A stretch of DNA of 40,423 bases from Prolixibacteraceae bacterium UBA1413 (GTDB lineage: Bacteria > Bacteroidota > Bacteroidia > Bacteroidales > Prolixibacteraceae): contig DBPT01000022.1 in NCBI GenBank assembly GCA_002304925.1, positions 111,427-151,849 of the forward strand, written 5' to 3'. Shown here piece by piece: positions 8,050 to 15,671 of the stretch. How positions within the stretch are numbered: the first letter of the stretch is position 1; every line of letters starts with the position of its first letter. The notes under the pieces are model-generated. The model was given only the letters and a program-made list of their open reading frames with translations, did no database searches and had not been told where the DNA came from. The position numbers and the translations under genes are program-made.

Positions 8050-8110
8050 GGTCACCAGGGCAGTCATCAGGTCAGTCACCAGGGCGGTCATCGGGGCCGG
8101 TCATCAGGGT
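8050..8110. repeat. Five imperfect 12-bp tandem repeats
   Basis: Units of RGTCAYCAGGGC follow one another: GGTCACCAGGGC, AGTCATCAGGTC, AGTCACCAGGGC, GGTCATCGGGGC, then CGGTCATCAGGGT with one extra base. The tract lies between the E2 start and the end of the esterase gene. Confidence 0.85.
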
Positions 8111-8134
8111 GGTGTCACGTAAGGGATCCATCGG

Positions 8135-9562
8135 TCAGAGGGAGAGTAATTTTTTCAGTGCCTCCATTCCCCTGATGGCATGGGCGGGCAGTTTTTCGCC
8201 CTTTTCCCCGAATACCAGCATCGATTCCCGCGATTCCACGGCACAGGCTGTTTCGTCAATTTTCCCCGATGCGTCAAGGACACTGTCGGTGGAAAGTCCC
8301 AGGTGTTTTGCCAGGAAACGGATGGCGGCGTTGCGTTTTGAAGGACCGTAGTCGTGGCCTTCGGTGGAGAAATGAGCGTTTTCCGCCCTTCCGGGATGAC
8401 CGGTAAGTAGATATACTTTTTGGACGAACGGGAATTCAATTTCCGGGGTGGTGGATGTCCAGTCGCCCCCGTCGGAAATCAGGAGCAGAGGTCGCGGGGC
8501 TGCCAGGGCGGCAATTTCGGTGTTGTTGGTGCCCCACGCCCCGCAGCTGTGCACGGGCATTCCGCTTTCGCATGGACATCCCCCAAAAAACCAGGAGGAG
8601 ACCATCACCGTGGGAACACTCACGGCAATGCGCTCATCGAGGAGGGTGGCCAGGAACGTCTGGGTACCTCCGCCCGAAGCGCCGGTCATGGCAATGCGCG
8701 AAGCGTCGGTTTCCGGCAGGGAAAGGAGAAAATCCACCACCCGCATGGAATTCCAGGTCTGCATGGTCTGCGCCATGCCGGTGCGGTGGTCCTCAAAGGC
8801 AAACTGAAGCCCTGACTCGCCCTTGGCGAACATGTCGTAGCTGAAGACCAAAGCGCCCATCCGGGCCAGGGTGGCCGCCAGCACCTGGGAACTCTCCCCG
8901 TAATGCTGGATCTCCCCGTGGCCCTGCGCCAGCAATACCGCCGGAAATCCCTCTTTCCGCCTCACCAGCCGGTTAATGGCGCCTTTCCCGCTCAAAGGAC
9001 GGTAAAGCGTTCCCGTTAAAAATACCCCCGGAAGGGTCTCCAATGCCACGTTCTCCGTCGTATACCCCTTGTATTTCCGTTTTGGCGTCACGATGGGATT
9101 CAAACTATTTCTCTCCGGAAAGGCGTTCAACCCCAGCGTTTCCCAGATACACGCCTTCAGCTCCTCCCGGCGCTTTTCCAAAGTTTCCGGCGTGGAGTAA
9201 AAGGAGAGCAGCCGCTCCAGGTGCGCCTTTCCCTCCTCCGCCGTCCGGCGGTGATACTGGAATTCGGCAATGTCATAGCCCCCGGAAGAATTTCGGCTGA
9301 AAACCATGTCGAAAGGACCGAGCACCGCATGAAGGGTAGCTTCCGGATCGTTCTTCATCCGCCAGGGAGCATAAGTGACCGTCTTGTCCTGCACAATCCG
9401 GGTATCGTAGGTGAGTTTCACGCTAAACCGCTGTTCCACCTGATCCAGCACTTCCTTCAGCGGCTTCCGGTATATCTCTTCCGGAGTCTGCGCCGAAAGC
9501 GGAAAAATTTCTGAAATGAATAAAGTATTATATATCAATAATATATACAATACCGGCTTCAT
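8135..9562 (-). CDS. Secreted alpha/beta hydrolase, acetyl-xylan-esterase-like, with STN-like N-terminus
   Basis: 475 residues from the ATG at 9562, which begins a signal peptide (MKPVLYILLIYNTLFIS to FPLSAQ). In-frame ATGs up to 9646 add only a hydrophilic extension. Mature residues ~30-100 (KEVLDQVEQRFSVKLTYD, then DKTVTYAPWRM and LHAVLGPFDMVF) look like an STN-type domain. The hydrolase part has AVLLAQGHGEIQHYGES, the nucleophile elbow GASGGGTQTF, LLLISDGGDW (probable Asp) and EGHDYGPSKRNAA (catalytic His). This is the layout of acetyl-xylan-esterase-like enzymes of gut and plant-litter Bacteroidota. The GH67 alpha-glucuronidase gene is nearby on the other strand, so removal of esters from glucuronoxylan is plausible but not proven. 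Confidence 0.82.
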   Translation of the reverse strand: MKPVLYILLIYNTLFISEIFPLSAQTPEEIYRKPLKEVLDQVEQRFSVKLTYDTRIVQDKTVTYAPWRMKNDPEATLHAVLGPFDMVFSRNSSGGYDIAEFQYHRRTAEEGKAHLERLLSFYSTPETLEKRREELKACIWETLGLNAFPERNSLNPIVTPKRKYKGYTTENVALETLPGVFLTGTLYRPLSGKGAINRLVRRKEGFPAVLLAQGHGEIQHYGESSQVLAATLARMGALVFSYDMFAKGESGLQFAFEDHRTGMAQTMQTWNSMRVVDFLLSLPETDASRIAMTGASGGGTQTFLATLLDERIAVSVPTVMVSSWFFGGCPCESGMPVHSCGAWGTNNTEIAALAAPRPLLLISDGGDWTSTTPEIEFPFVQKVYLLTGHPGRAENAHFSTEGHDYGPSKRNAAIRFLAKHLGLSTDSVLDASGKIDETACAVESRESMLVFGEKGEKLPAHAIRGMEALKKLLSL

Positions 9563-9660
9563 CCTGGTTCCGTTAATCTTCATAAGAGGCTTTCTTTTCA
9601 TAACTTCAGGGCACGTTCCTGATCCGATAGTTTTCAGGAACTTCAAAGTTATGCAATAAT

Positions 9661-9688
9661 AAAAAAAAAGCCCTGCGGGTGCAGAGCT
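9661..9688 (-). terminator. Terminator of the cold-shock gene
   Basis: Minus strand: AGCTCTGC, loop ACCC, GCAGGGCT (one mismatch), then nine T. It sits 27 nt after the csp stop codon. Confidence 0.85.
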
Positions 9689-9715
9689 TTTGATGTCGTA
9701 ATGGGTAATTTTAAC

Positions 9716-9907
9716 TTATGCAAGTTTTACGTTTACGGCATTGGGACCCTTCCGGCCATCTTCGATGTCGAAGGTAACAACATCATTGTCACGAATCTGA
9801 TCGACAAGCCCGCTGGCATGGACAAAATACTCATTGTCTGATTCTTCGTCTTTAATAAAACCAAAACCTTTGGTGTGATTAAAGAACTTAACTGTTCCTT
9901 TTTTCAT
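9716..9907 (-). CDS. Cold-shock domain protein (CspA family)
   Basis: A 63-residue single cold-shock domain starting MKKGTVKFFNHTKGFGFIKD. It has the nucleic-acid-binding motifs KGFGFIKD (RNP1) and EYFVHASGL (RNP2, usually VFVH) and ends RKGPNAVNVKLA. It binds single-stranded RNA or DNA and acts as an RNA chaperone in the cytoplasm. The frame stays open to 9967, but those residues are not part of the fold and the promoter lies inside that stretch, so 9907 is the start. It is a single-gene unit with its own promoter and terminator. Confidence 0.95.
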   Translation of the reverse strand: MKKGTVKFFNHTKGFGFIKDEESDNEYFVHASGLVDQIRDNDVVTFDIEDGRKGPNAVNVKLA

Positions 9908-9932
9908 TGATGATATAAATTTGTTAACAGCG

Positions 9933-9963
9933 CAAAGGTAATAATTAATTGAAAATACACAAA
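9933..9963 (-). promoter_or_regulatory. Promoter of the cold-shock gene
   Basis: The minus strand has TTTG (9960-9963), exactly 19 nt of spacer, then TACCTTTG (9933-9940). This is the textbook Bacteroidota primary-sigma promoter. Transcription should start near 9925, giving a leader of only about 18 nt, unlike the long leader of E. coli cspA. Confidence 0.85.
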
Positions 9964-10106
9964 TCACTGTTTTTTTGCCAGAATTCTCATATTCCCAGCA
10001 GAATCTGCAATTATTACAATGAACAAAACGGCCTCAGGAATAGAAGCATAAATGATCATTATTAAACAAAAAGCGGGGGTTACAAGGCAAAATTACCAAA
10101 ATCTGG

Positions 10107-10114
10107 TATTTTTG
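10107..10114 (+). promoter_or_regulatory. Candidate -7 element upstream of aguA; rest of the gap is empty
   Basis: TATTTTTG at 10107-10114 fits TAnnTTTG but lies 165 nt before the aguA start and has no clear TTTG partner. The gap 9964-10278 shows nothing else I can support: no open frame, tRNA or strong hairpin. Confidence 0.3.
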
Positions 10115-10278
10115 AAGAATAATGAGTGATTATAGACAGAAACACGTCGAGTTCATTGGGTCCTTGTTTTGAAAGTTTCATTCAAAGCCTGAATCCGGTA
10201 GGGTGATACAAAAATACCGGTAAGGTCGTCAGGACAGGAAAAACCAGCCAACGAACTGAAATCGCAGAAATAACAATT

Positions 10279-12456
10279 ATGATGAAGAACGCATTCTTAT
10301 ATTTATGTTTAATTCTGTTGCCCGTTTCCCTTTATGCGGAAGACGGGTCGGCGCTGTGGCTCCGGTACCAAAAGCTTCCGGAGAACGTGGCGGAGCAGGC
10401 AGTCCTCGACATCACCGGACTCCTCATCAGGGGTGAATCGGCGGTCATCAAGGCCGCTGAGGAAGAACTGCGGATGGCGATGGCCGGACTTACTGGTAAA
10501 GAACCGGTGGCGGTCAAAAAGTCGGGGCGCGGCTCCCGGCAAAGTGAACCCCCTGAGGCCGGCACCCTGGTGATCGGCACTGCGGATCATCCCGAAATCG
10601 GGGTCCTCATTCCGCAGAAAGAGGTGGAGCAATGCGGTGAGGAAGGATTTTTAATACGCCGCGTCGTGACCCGTGCAGGTCCGGTCACCGTGATCACCGC
10701 CAACAGCGATGCCGGAGTGTTGTACGGGGTTTTCACCCTGCTGCGGAAGATACAGACCGGTGAGCCGGTGAGCGCCCTCAGCATCATCGAGAGGCCGGCT
10801 TACCGACTGCGGCTGCTCAACCACTGGGACAACCTCAACGGTACCGTGGAACGCGGCTATGCCGGCCGTTCCATCTGGTGGAACCGTGAAGAGGACGCCA
10901 CCGTGCTGGCCGCACAATACAAGACCTATGCCCGCGCCAACGCTTCCGTGGGGATCAACGGAACGGTCCTCAACAATGTAAATGCTTCCCCCGATGCGCT
11001 GAAACCCGAATACCTCCGGAAATTCGCCGCCGTTGCCGACATCCTACGGCCTTACAACATCAGGGTTTACATGTCGGTCAACTTCTCTTCTCCCGCCATT
11101 TTGGGCGGACTCCCCCACTCCGATCCCCTGGATCCCTCCGTGGCGCAGTGGTGGAAAGATAAGGTGAAGGAGATTTACGACCTGATCCCCGATTTCGGGG
11201 GATTCCTGGTTAAAGCCAACAGCGAGGGGCAGCCGGGGCCTCAGAATTACGGGCGTACCCATGCCGACGGCGCCAACATGCTGGCGGAAGCGCTGAAACC
11301 ATACGATGGGGTTGTGATGTGGCGGGCCTTTGTGTATGAGCCTTCCGGAGAAGACCGCGCCAAACAGGCCTATACCGAATTCGTCCCCCTCGACGGAAAA
11401 TTCGCCGATAACGTGATCATCCAGGTCAAGAACGGTCCGGTCGACTTTCAGCCGCGGGAGCCCTTCAGCCCCATCTTCGGGGCCATGGAGAAGACCCCCT
11501 TGATGGTGGAATTCCAGATCACCCAGGAATACCTGGGTTTTTCGGATCATCTGGCCTACCTGTCTCCCATGTGGAAGGAGTGTCTCGATGCCATCACCTG
11601 GTGCAGGGGACCTGAATCCACGGTGGCGAAGGTCACCGACGGAAGCCTTTTTGGCCACAGGCTGACCGCCATTGCCGGGGTAGCCAATACCGGCAGGGAT
11701 GTCAACTGGTGCGGGCACCATTTCGCCCAGTCCAACTGGTACGCCTTCGGCCGTATGGCCTGGGACCACCAACTCTCCTCCATGGCGATCGGAAGAGAAT
11801 GGCTGAAGATGACCTTCTCCCATGAAGGGGACTTTATCGATCCCGTCCTCACCATCATGATGCGCTCGCGCGAAGCCGTTGTCAATTACATGACCCCCCT
11901 GGGACTTCACCATCTCATGGGCTGGAGCCACCACCACGGTCCGGAACCCTGGACCGACATCAAAAATGCCCGGCCCGACTGGCTGCCGCGTTATTACCAC
12001 AACGCCTCGTCCACCGGCATCGGCTTCGACCGCTCCCCTTCGGGAAGCAATGCCGTGGAACAGTACTTCTCTCCCCTTCGAGAGATGTACGGAAACCGGC
12101 AGACGTGTCCCGAGAACCTGCTCCTCTGGTTCCACCATCTGCCCTGGGATTATGGCCTCGCCTCGGGGAAAAGCCTCTGGGACGAACTTTGCTACCGCTA
12201 TTACGGCGGCGTGGAGGAGGCCCGCTTTTTCCAGAAGCAATGGGACCAGCTGAAGAAATTTGTCGACGCGGAACGCTTCACCCACGTGCAGAAGAAGCTG
12301 AAAGTGCAAACTACCGAAGCCGTCTGGTGGCGTGACGCCTGCCTTTTGTATTTCCAGACTTTCAGCCAGCGGGAGATCCCCGCAGAACTGGAACGGCCCG
12401 TCCACGATCTCGATGAACTGAAGAAATTGAAATTCAACATGACGCACCACAACTGA
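10279..12456 (+). CDS. aguA: Xylan alpha-1,2-glucuronidase, GH67
   Basis: A 725-residue GH67 enzyme, the usual family length, with a signal peptide (KNAFLYLCLILLPVSLYA, cut before EDGS). It removes (4-O-methyl)glucuronic acid from xylo-oligosaccharide ends. The N-terminal domain contains VLYGVFTLLRKIQTGEP. The catalytic barrel shows VKANSEGQPGPQNYGRTHAD near residue 315. The general-base pair is QVKNGPVDFQPREP (Asp near 390) and LMVEFQITQEYLGF (Glu near 410). The C-terminal region (GVEEARFFQKQWDQLKK) completes the family pattern. The ATG at 10282 is an equally good start. The enzyme is probably periplasmic. It is not part of the SusCD locus, and no other xylanase gene is in the window. Confidence 0.95.
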   Translation: MMKNAFLYLCLILLPVSLYAEDGSALWLRYQKLPENVAEQAVLDITGLLIRGESAVIKAAEEELRMAMAGLTGKEPVAVKKSGRGSRQSEPPEAGTLVIGTADHPEIGVLIPQKEVEQCGEEGFLIRRVVTRAGPVTVITANSDAGVLYGVFTLLRKIQTGEPVSALSIIERPAYRLRLLNHWDNLNGTVERGYAGRSIWWNREEDATVLAAQYKTYARANASVGINGTVLNNVNASPDALKPEYLRKFAAVADILRPYNIRVYMSVNFSSPAILGGLPHSDPLDPSVAQWWKDKVKEIYDLIPDFGGFLVKANSEGQPGPQNYGRTHADGANMLAEALKPYDGVVMWRAFVYEPSGEDRAKQAYTEFVPLDGKFADNVIIQVKNGPVDFQPREPFSPIFGAMEKTPLMVEFQITQEYLGFSDHLAYLSPMWKECLDAITWCRGPESTVAKVTDGSLFGHRLTAIAGVANTGRDVNWCGHHFAQSNWYAFGRMAWDHQLSSMAIGREWLKMTFSHEGDFIDPVLTIMMRSREAVVNYMTPLGLHHLMGWSHHHGPEPWTDIKNARPDWLPRYYHNASSTGIGFDRSPSGSNAVEQYFSPLREMYGNRQTCPENLLLWFHHLPWDYGLASGKSLWDELCYRYYGGVEEARFFQKQWDQLKKFVDAERFTHVQKKLKVQTTEAVWWRDACLLYFQTFSQREIPAELERPVHDLDELKKLKFNMTHHN

Positions 12457-12476
12457 GGTTGAGGTTAAGGTTAAGA
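12457..12476 (+). repeat. Short GAGGTT/AAGGTT tract after aguA
   Basis: GGTTGAGGTTAAGGTTAAG follows the aguA stop directly. It is the same six-base alternation that opens repeat copy A behind serA. A shorter relative (GGTCAAGGTTAAG) occurs at 13645-13657. Confidence 0.55.
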
Positions 12477-12489
12477 AACAATTCGTATA

Positions 12490-12507
12490 TTGCGAAAAAT
12501 TTCGCAA
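12490..12507. promoter_or_regulatory. Inverted-repeat operator upstream of the ATPase gene
   Basis: TTGCGAAA (12490-12497) and TTTCGCAA (12500-12507) are perfect 8-bp arms with a 2-nt spacer. A further half-like ATTCGCAAT stands at 12515-12523, ending at the ATG at 12524. The site lies in the only possible promoter region and may be a repressor or autoregulatory site. Confidence 0.55.
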
Positions 12508-12523
12508 CGAAAATATTCGCAAT

Positions 12524-13624
12524 ATGAAGATAAATCCATTCAAATTCGGGACCGTGGTGGATGATCCCTTTTTCACCGACCGTACCGTTGAACTGGAGAG
12601 GGTTAAGGAAATCCTGGCGAGCAACAACCACCTGGCCATCATCAGCCCGCGCCGGTTCGGAAAGACCAGTCTCATCAGAAAGGCGGTCAGGGAGAGCGAC
12701 CGCAAGGTGCTGATGATGGACCTTCAACTGATCAACAGTCCGGAGGACTTTGCGGCGCAGTATCTCAGGCGCATTTACAGGCTCTTCCCTTTGGAGCGGA
12801 TCAGGCAAGGAATCCTGAAATTCAGGATCATCCCGGTTGTCTCTCTGAATCCGGCAACCAATGAGGTGGACATCGCCTTTGAGCCGGGTGCTCCCCCGCA
12901 TCCCTATATCGAGGATGTGCTGAACCTCCTGGAGAAGCTGGCCTCACCCGGGCATCGTCCGATCGTCATCCTGGATGAATTTCAGGAAATCGGGCGGCTC
13001 GACCCTGCCATGGGCAACATGCTGCGCGCGGTGATGCAGAACCACACCCGCATCAATTATGTATTTCTGGGCAGCCAGGAGTCGATGATGCGGGAGATCT
13101 TCGAGAAGAAAAAGTCCCCCTTTTACCACTTCGGCATTGTGATGTCACTTCCGAAGATCGGCCAGGAAGCATTTTATGAATATGTCAGCGACAGGTTGAA
13201 GGGAATGACCAAAAACTACCGGGCCATTTCAGTGTCGGTGGTATCGTTTACGGGGGGACATCCTTACTACACCCAGCAACTTGCCTTCGCGGTGTGGAAC
13301 ATCCTTCACCGGAATCCGGCAGCTCCGGATCCCGTTTCCGAAGCCATTGAAGAAACAATCACCATGCACGATTTGGATTACGAACGGTTGTGGGCCACCT
13401 TCCTGAATACCGACCGGAAGATTCTCATTGGACTGACCCGCAACGAAACTCCTGCGCTGTCGGCAAAATTTGCGAAAATGGTCAGGATTCATGCCCAGAG
13501 TACGATTTTCAGCGGACTCAAAAGGCTGGTAGGCAAAGGATATCTGATCCAGACCGGAAATTTATATGATTTTGACGATCCCTTTTTCAGGCAGTGGATC
13601 ATCAGACGGCGGGAGACGTACTAA
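12524..13624 (+). CDS. AAA-type ATPase of the archaeal-ATPase-like family (PF01637-like)
   Basis: A 366-residue cytoplasmic P-loop ATPase. It starts MKINPFKFGTVVDDPFFTDR, and the DPFFxDR/RExE region before the P-loop is typical of this family in Bacteroidota. The Walker A variant is SPRRFGKTSL (about residues 43-51). Walker B is PIVILDEFQEI (about 145-155), with sensor-like YVFLGSQES. A winged-helix-like C-terminus follows (LSAKFAKMVRIHAQ, GLKRLVGKGYLIQTGNLYDF, DPFFRQWI). Such genes occur in many copies per genome and are variable. Roles in mobile-element biology or stress have been suggested, but function is unknown. It stands alone behind the inverted-repeat operator; nothing adjacent looks like a partner. 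Confidence 0.8.
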   Translation: MKINPFKFGTVVDDPFFTDRTVELERVKEILASNNHLAIISPRRFGKTSLIRKAVRESDRKVLMMDLQLINSPEDFAAQYLRRIYRLFPLERIRQGILKFRIIPVVSLNPATNEVDIAFEPGAPPHPYIEDVLNLLEKLASPGHRPIVILDEFQEIGRLDPAMGNMLRAVMQNHTRINYVFLGSQESMMREIFEKKKSPFYHFGIVMSLPKIGQEAFYEYVSDRLKGMTKNYRAISVSVVSFTGGHPYYTQQLAFAVWNILHRNPAAPDPVSEAIEETITMHDLDYERLWATFLNTDRKILIGLTRNETPALSAKFAKMVRIHAQSTIFSGLKRLVGKGYLIQTGNLYDFDDPFFRQWIIRRRETY

Positions 13625-13667
13625 GCCGTCGCTGCGCGCCGGCAGGTCAAGGTTAAGTAAAAGTTCA

Positions 13668-13675
13668 TATCTTTG
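13668..13675 (+). promoter_or_regulatory. Promoter -7 element of the MNT/HEPN module
   Basis: TATCTTTG, a perfect TAnnTTTG, ends four bases before the MNT start codon at 13680. The transcript would begin at or near the ATG, so translation would be leaderless. No TTTG -33 box is obvious. Confidence 0.6.
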
Positions 13676-13679
13676 AGTT

Positions 13680-13949
13680 ATGCGGCTAACAGACAAAGAA
13701 ATTGAAGCCATCAAGAAAACTGCGGTCTCTGTTTTCGACGAAACGGTAGAGATAAGACTATTTGGTTCCAGAACCGATGATTCCCAAAAGGGTGGAGATA
13801 TTGACCCGGAAATTTCCGGAGCTGACTTAACCAGGATGAATACCAGGTTCAAAATCGAGTTTTTGGTATTACTGAAACTGATAATCGGAGAACAAAAGAT
13901 TGATGTGATTCTTGACAGGCCTTCCCTTTGTACAAGACAGTCATTTTAA
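13680..13949 (+). CDS. MNT-type nucleotidyltransferase antitoxin
   Basis: An 89-residue minimal nucleotidyltransferase. Residues 28-42 carry the active-site pattern FGSR...KGGDID, with Asp40 and Asp42 as metal ligands; a third acidic residue is Asp75 in KIDVIL. In MNT/HEPN modules this protein neutralises the HEPN toxin by modifying it with nucleotides. The following HEPN reading frame overlaps its 3' end, which fits that pairing. GDIDPEI is slightly unusual: relatives mostly have GDIDLLI. The C-terminus after IDVIL is short and may be eroded. Confidence 0.8.
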   Translation: MRLTDKEIEAIKKTAVSVFDETVEIRLFGSRTDDSQKGGDIDPEISGADLTRMNTRFKIEFLVLLKLIIGEQKIDVILDRPSLCTRQSF

Positions 13950-14457
13950 CAAACGATCAAAAAAACATCTATCAGGCTATGACTTCAGATGACAAAATGA
14001 TTCAACTTAAAGATGCACTTGCTCTTTGCGATGTTCATCTTCAAAGAATGTTATATGCATTTCACAAAATAGACCATTTATTCCCTCTGACGGTGTTGGA
14101 ATACAATCAACTCTCGCCAGATGACCTGAGTTATTCAGACCAGCTCATTTTCCGTTTTTCGAAACTTCAGACCATTGTGGGTTCAAAATTATTCCCTTCC
14201 TTGTTGGACAATTTGGGCGAAGATATTCAAGGATTACCCTTTATTGATATCCTGAAAAAATGGAAAAGCTAAACCTGCTGGATAGCCAACAAGATTGGTT
14301 AACACTTCGGGAAACCCAAAACATCGTAACCCATGCATATCCCTTTATCATTCAGGATATTGTGGAAGGGTTAAATGCATTATCAGATCAAGTTATGGTA
14401 CTTGAAACGATCTATAACAAGCTAAAAACATATTGTCTTTCAAGGTTTGGGGAATGA
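13928..14457 (+). pseudogene. HEPN toxin gene of the MNT/HEPN module, split by a 1-nt frameshift
   Basis: The first part (from 13928, or the ATG at 13979: MTSDDKMIQLKDALALCDVH) runs through FRFSKLQTIVGSKLFPSLL to PFIDILKKWKS and stops at 14270-14272. The second part begins at 14260 in the -1 frame (MEKLNLLDSQQDWLTLRETQ, then NIVTHAYP). Joining them gives one continuous ~160-residue helical protein, PFIDILKK-MEKLNLLD, as in intact family members. The break is at a run of six A (14255-14260); seven would restore the frame. The RNase motif expected as RNxxxHxY reads QNIVTHAYP, with Gln for Arg. It could be a true pseudogene, a sequencing indel, or a slippage site. The second part overlaps queG by ATGA. 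Confidence 0.75.
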
Positions 14458-15671
14458 AACCTTTTCGGGGAGCAGGTTTTCGTGAAAGCAGGCCACTGGA
14501 AAGGATAAAAGAGTTTTCGTGGAGACTTGGTTTTCAGGCATCCGGGGCAGTGTCTGCGGACTTCCTTAAGGAGGAGGAGGAACGGCTGGACCGGTGGCTC
14601 GCCGGGGGCATGCACGGCACCATGGCCTGGATGGAACGCAACCGCGGGAAACGCCTCGATCCCCGGCAACTCATGGAGGGTGCCAAAACGGTGATCGTCG
14701 TCCTGCAGAACTATTTCACCAGGCAACACCAGGAAGACCCCTCCGCCCCCGTGGTGTCCAAATATGCCTATGGCAGGGATTACCATCCCGTGATGAAGGC
14801 AAAACTCAAGGAGCTGTTGCGCTTTATCCAACAAGAAATCACCCCCTGCCAGGGGCGGGTCTTTGTGGATTCCGCCCCTGTGCTGGAGCGTGCCTGGGCG
14901 CGCAGGGCCCGACTTGGATGGATCGGAAAGAACGGCATGCTGATCTCCCCGGAATATGGAAGTTTTCTCTTTATCGGCATACTACTCATCGATGCGGAGA
15001 TATGCCCTGGCGACTCATCGGAAGCCTCTCAAGGCGCTACAATTCACCCTGGAAGGGAAGTCCGGGCCGTGGAATTGCTTACAGAATCTGAACATAGGGA
15101 ACTTCAGTCCGGCGCAGATTCTGATGAACAGCAGCACCCGTTGCAGGCTGATAGGGTGTTTCAAGGAAAGCCGGACTCTGTAACTGAACTTCAGGGGCAA
15201 CCCATTTCTTCCTGCGGGGCCGACCAGCATCACCTGAAGCAACCGGGGGATTCAGAGGGTGGCACGATGTTTTCACGGGATATTCCCGACCGTTGCGGCA
15301 CCTGCACCCGCTGCATGGATGCCTGTCCCACAAAGGCCATCATCGCCCCCCGCATGGTGGACGCCCGCCGATGCATCTCCTACCTGACCATAGAACACCA
15401 GGGGAAGATCGATCCTCAGTTCCGGGGAAAAATGGAAAATCGCGTTTTTGGCTGCGACATCTGCCAGGATGTCTGTCCGTGGAACCGCAAAGCCCCGCAA
15501 CATGACGAACCCCGATTCAGGCCGTCCACATCCCTGCTGCAGCTTACAAAGGAAGATTGGTATGCCCTCGATGAAATCCGTTTCAATGAAATTTTCGGAG
15601 ATTCCGCACTCTCCCGGACAGGATTTGATGGCATCAGGAAAAACCTTTCATCGCTGATCAGTTTCCCTTAA
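14454..15671 (+). CDS. queG: Epoxyqueuosine reductase with a ~90-residue in-frame insertion
   Basis: QueG reduces epoxyqueuosine to queuosine in tRNA, the last step of the pathway, using cobalamin and two 4Fe-4S clusters. Visible are GFQASGAVSADFL, the GWIGKNGMLISPEYGSF and LFIGILLIDAE core, and the ferredoxin-like clusters CGTCTRCMDACPTKAI and GCDICQDVCPWNRKA. The protein is 405 residues from the ATG at 14454, against about 310-340 for most relatives. The excess is one block between LLIDAE and DIPDRCGTC (about 15003-15272) that is rich in Gln, Glu and Ser. I chose 14454 because it overlaps the preceding toxin stop as ATGA; 14433 would add seven residues. Confidence 0.9.
   Translation: MKPFRGAGFRESRPLERIKEFSWRLGFQASGAVSADFLKEEEERLDRWLAGGMHGTMAWMERNRGKRLDPRQLMEGAKTVIVVLQNYFTRQHQEDPSAPVVSKYAYGRDYHPVMKAKLKELLRFIQQEITPCQGRVFVDSAPVLERAWARRARLGWIGKNGMLISPEYGSFLFIGILLIDAEICPGDSSEASQGATIHPGREVRAVELLTESEHRELQSGADSDEQQHPLQADRVFQGKPDSVTELQGQPISSCGADQHHLKQPGDSEGGTMFSRDIPDRCGTCTRCMDACPTKAIIAPRMVDARRCISYLTIEHQGKIDPQFRGKMENRVFGCDICQDVCPWNRKAPQHDEPRFRPSTSLLQLTKEDWYALDEIRFNEIFGDSALSRTGFDGIRKNLSSLISFP
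15003..15272 (+). other. In-frame insertion inside queG, just before the first Fe-S cluster
   Basis: About 90 codons absent from normal QueG proteins, stop-free in the queG frame. The block contains a perfect 9-bp inverted repeat, CAGAATCTG (15082-15090) and CAGATTCTG (15115-15123), and GAACTTCAG twice (15099-15107 and 15186-15194). Its predicted peptide is hydrophilic and low in aromatic residues, as expected for a surface loop. Confidence 0.7.

Noticed and set aside
8050..8110. CRISPR array
   Set aside because: Units of 12 bp are directly adjacent with no spacers, and no cas genes are present.
11044..12705. Long minus-strand open frame (553 codons) across aguA
   Set aside because: It is the complementary frame of a clear GH67 gene, with no domain pattern, and results from high-GC third codon positions.
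14255..14272. Established programmed -1 frameshift in the HEPN gene
   Set aside because: The A6 run could slip, but there is no clear downstream stimulatory structure and the active-site Arg is also lost, so decay or a sequencing error is more likely.
15003..15272. Intein inside queG
   Set aside because: Although the block begins with Cys, it is far too short, lacks splicing blocks and has no terminal His-Asn before the next residue.
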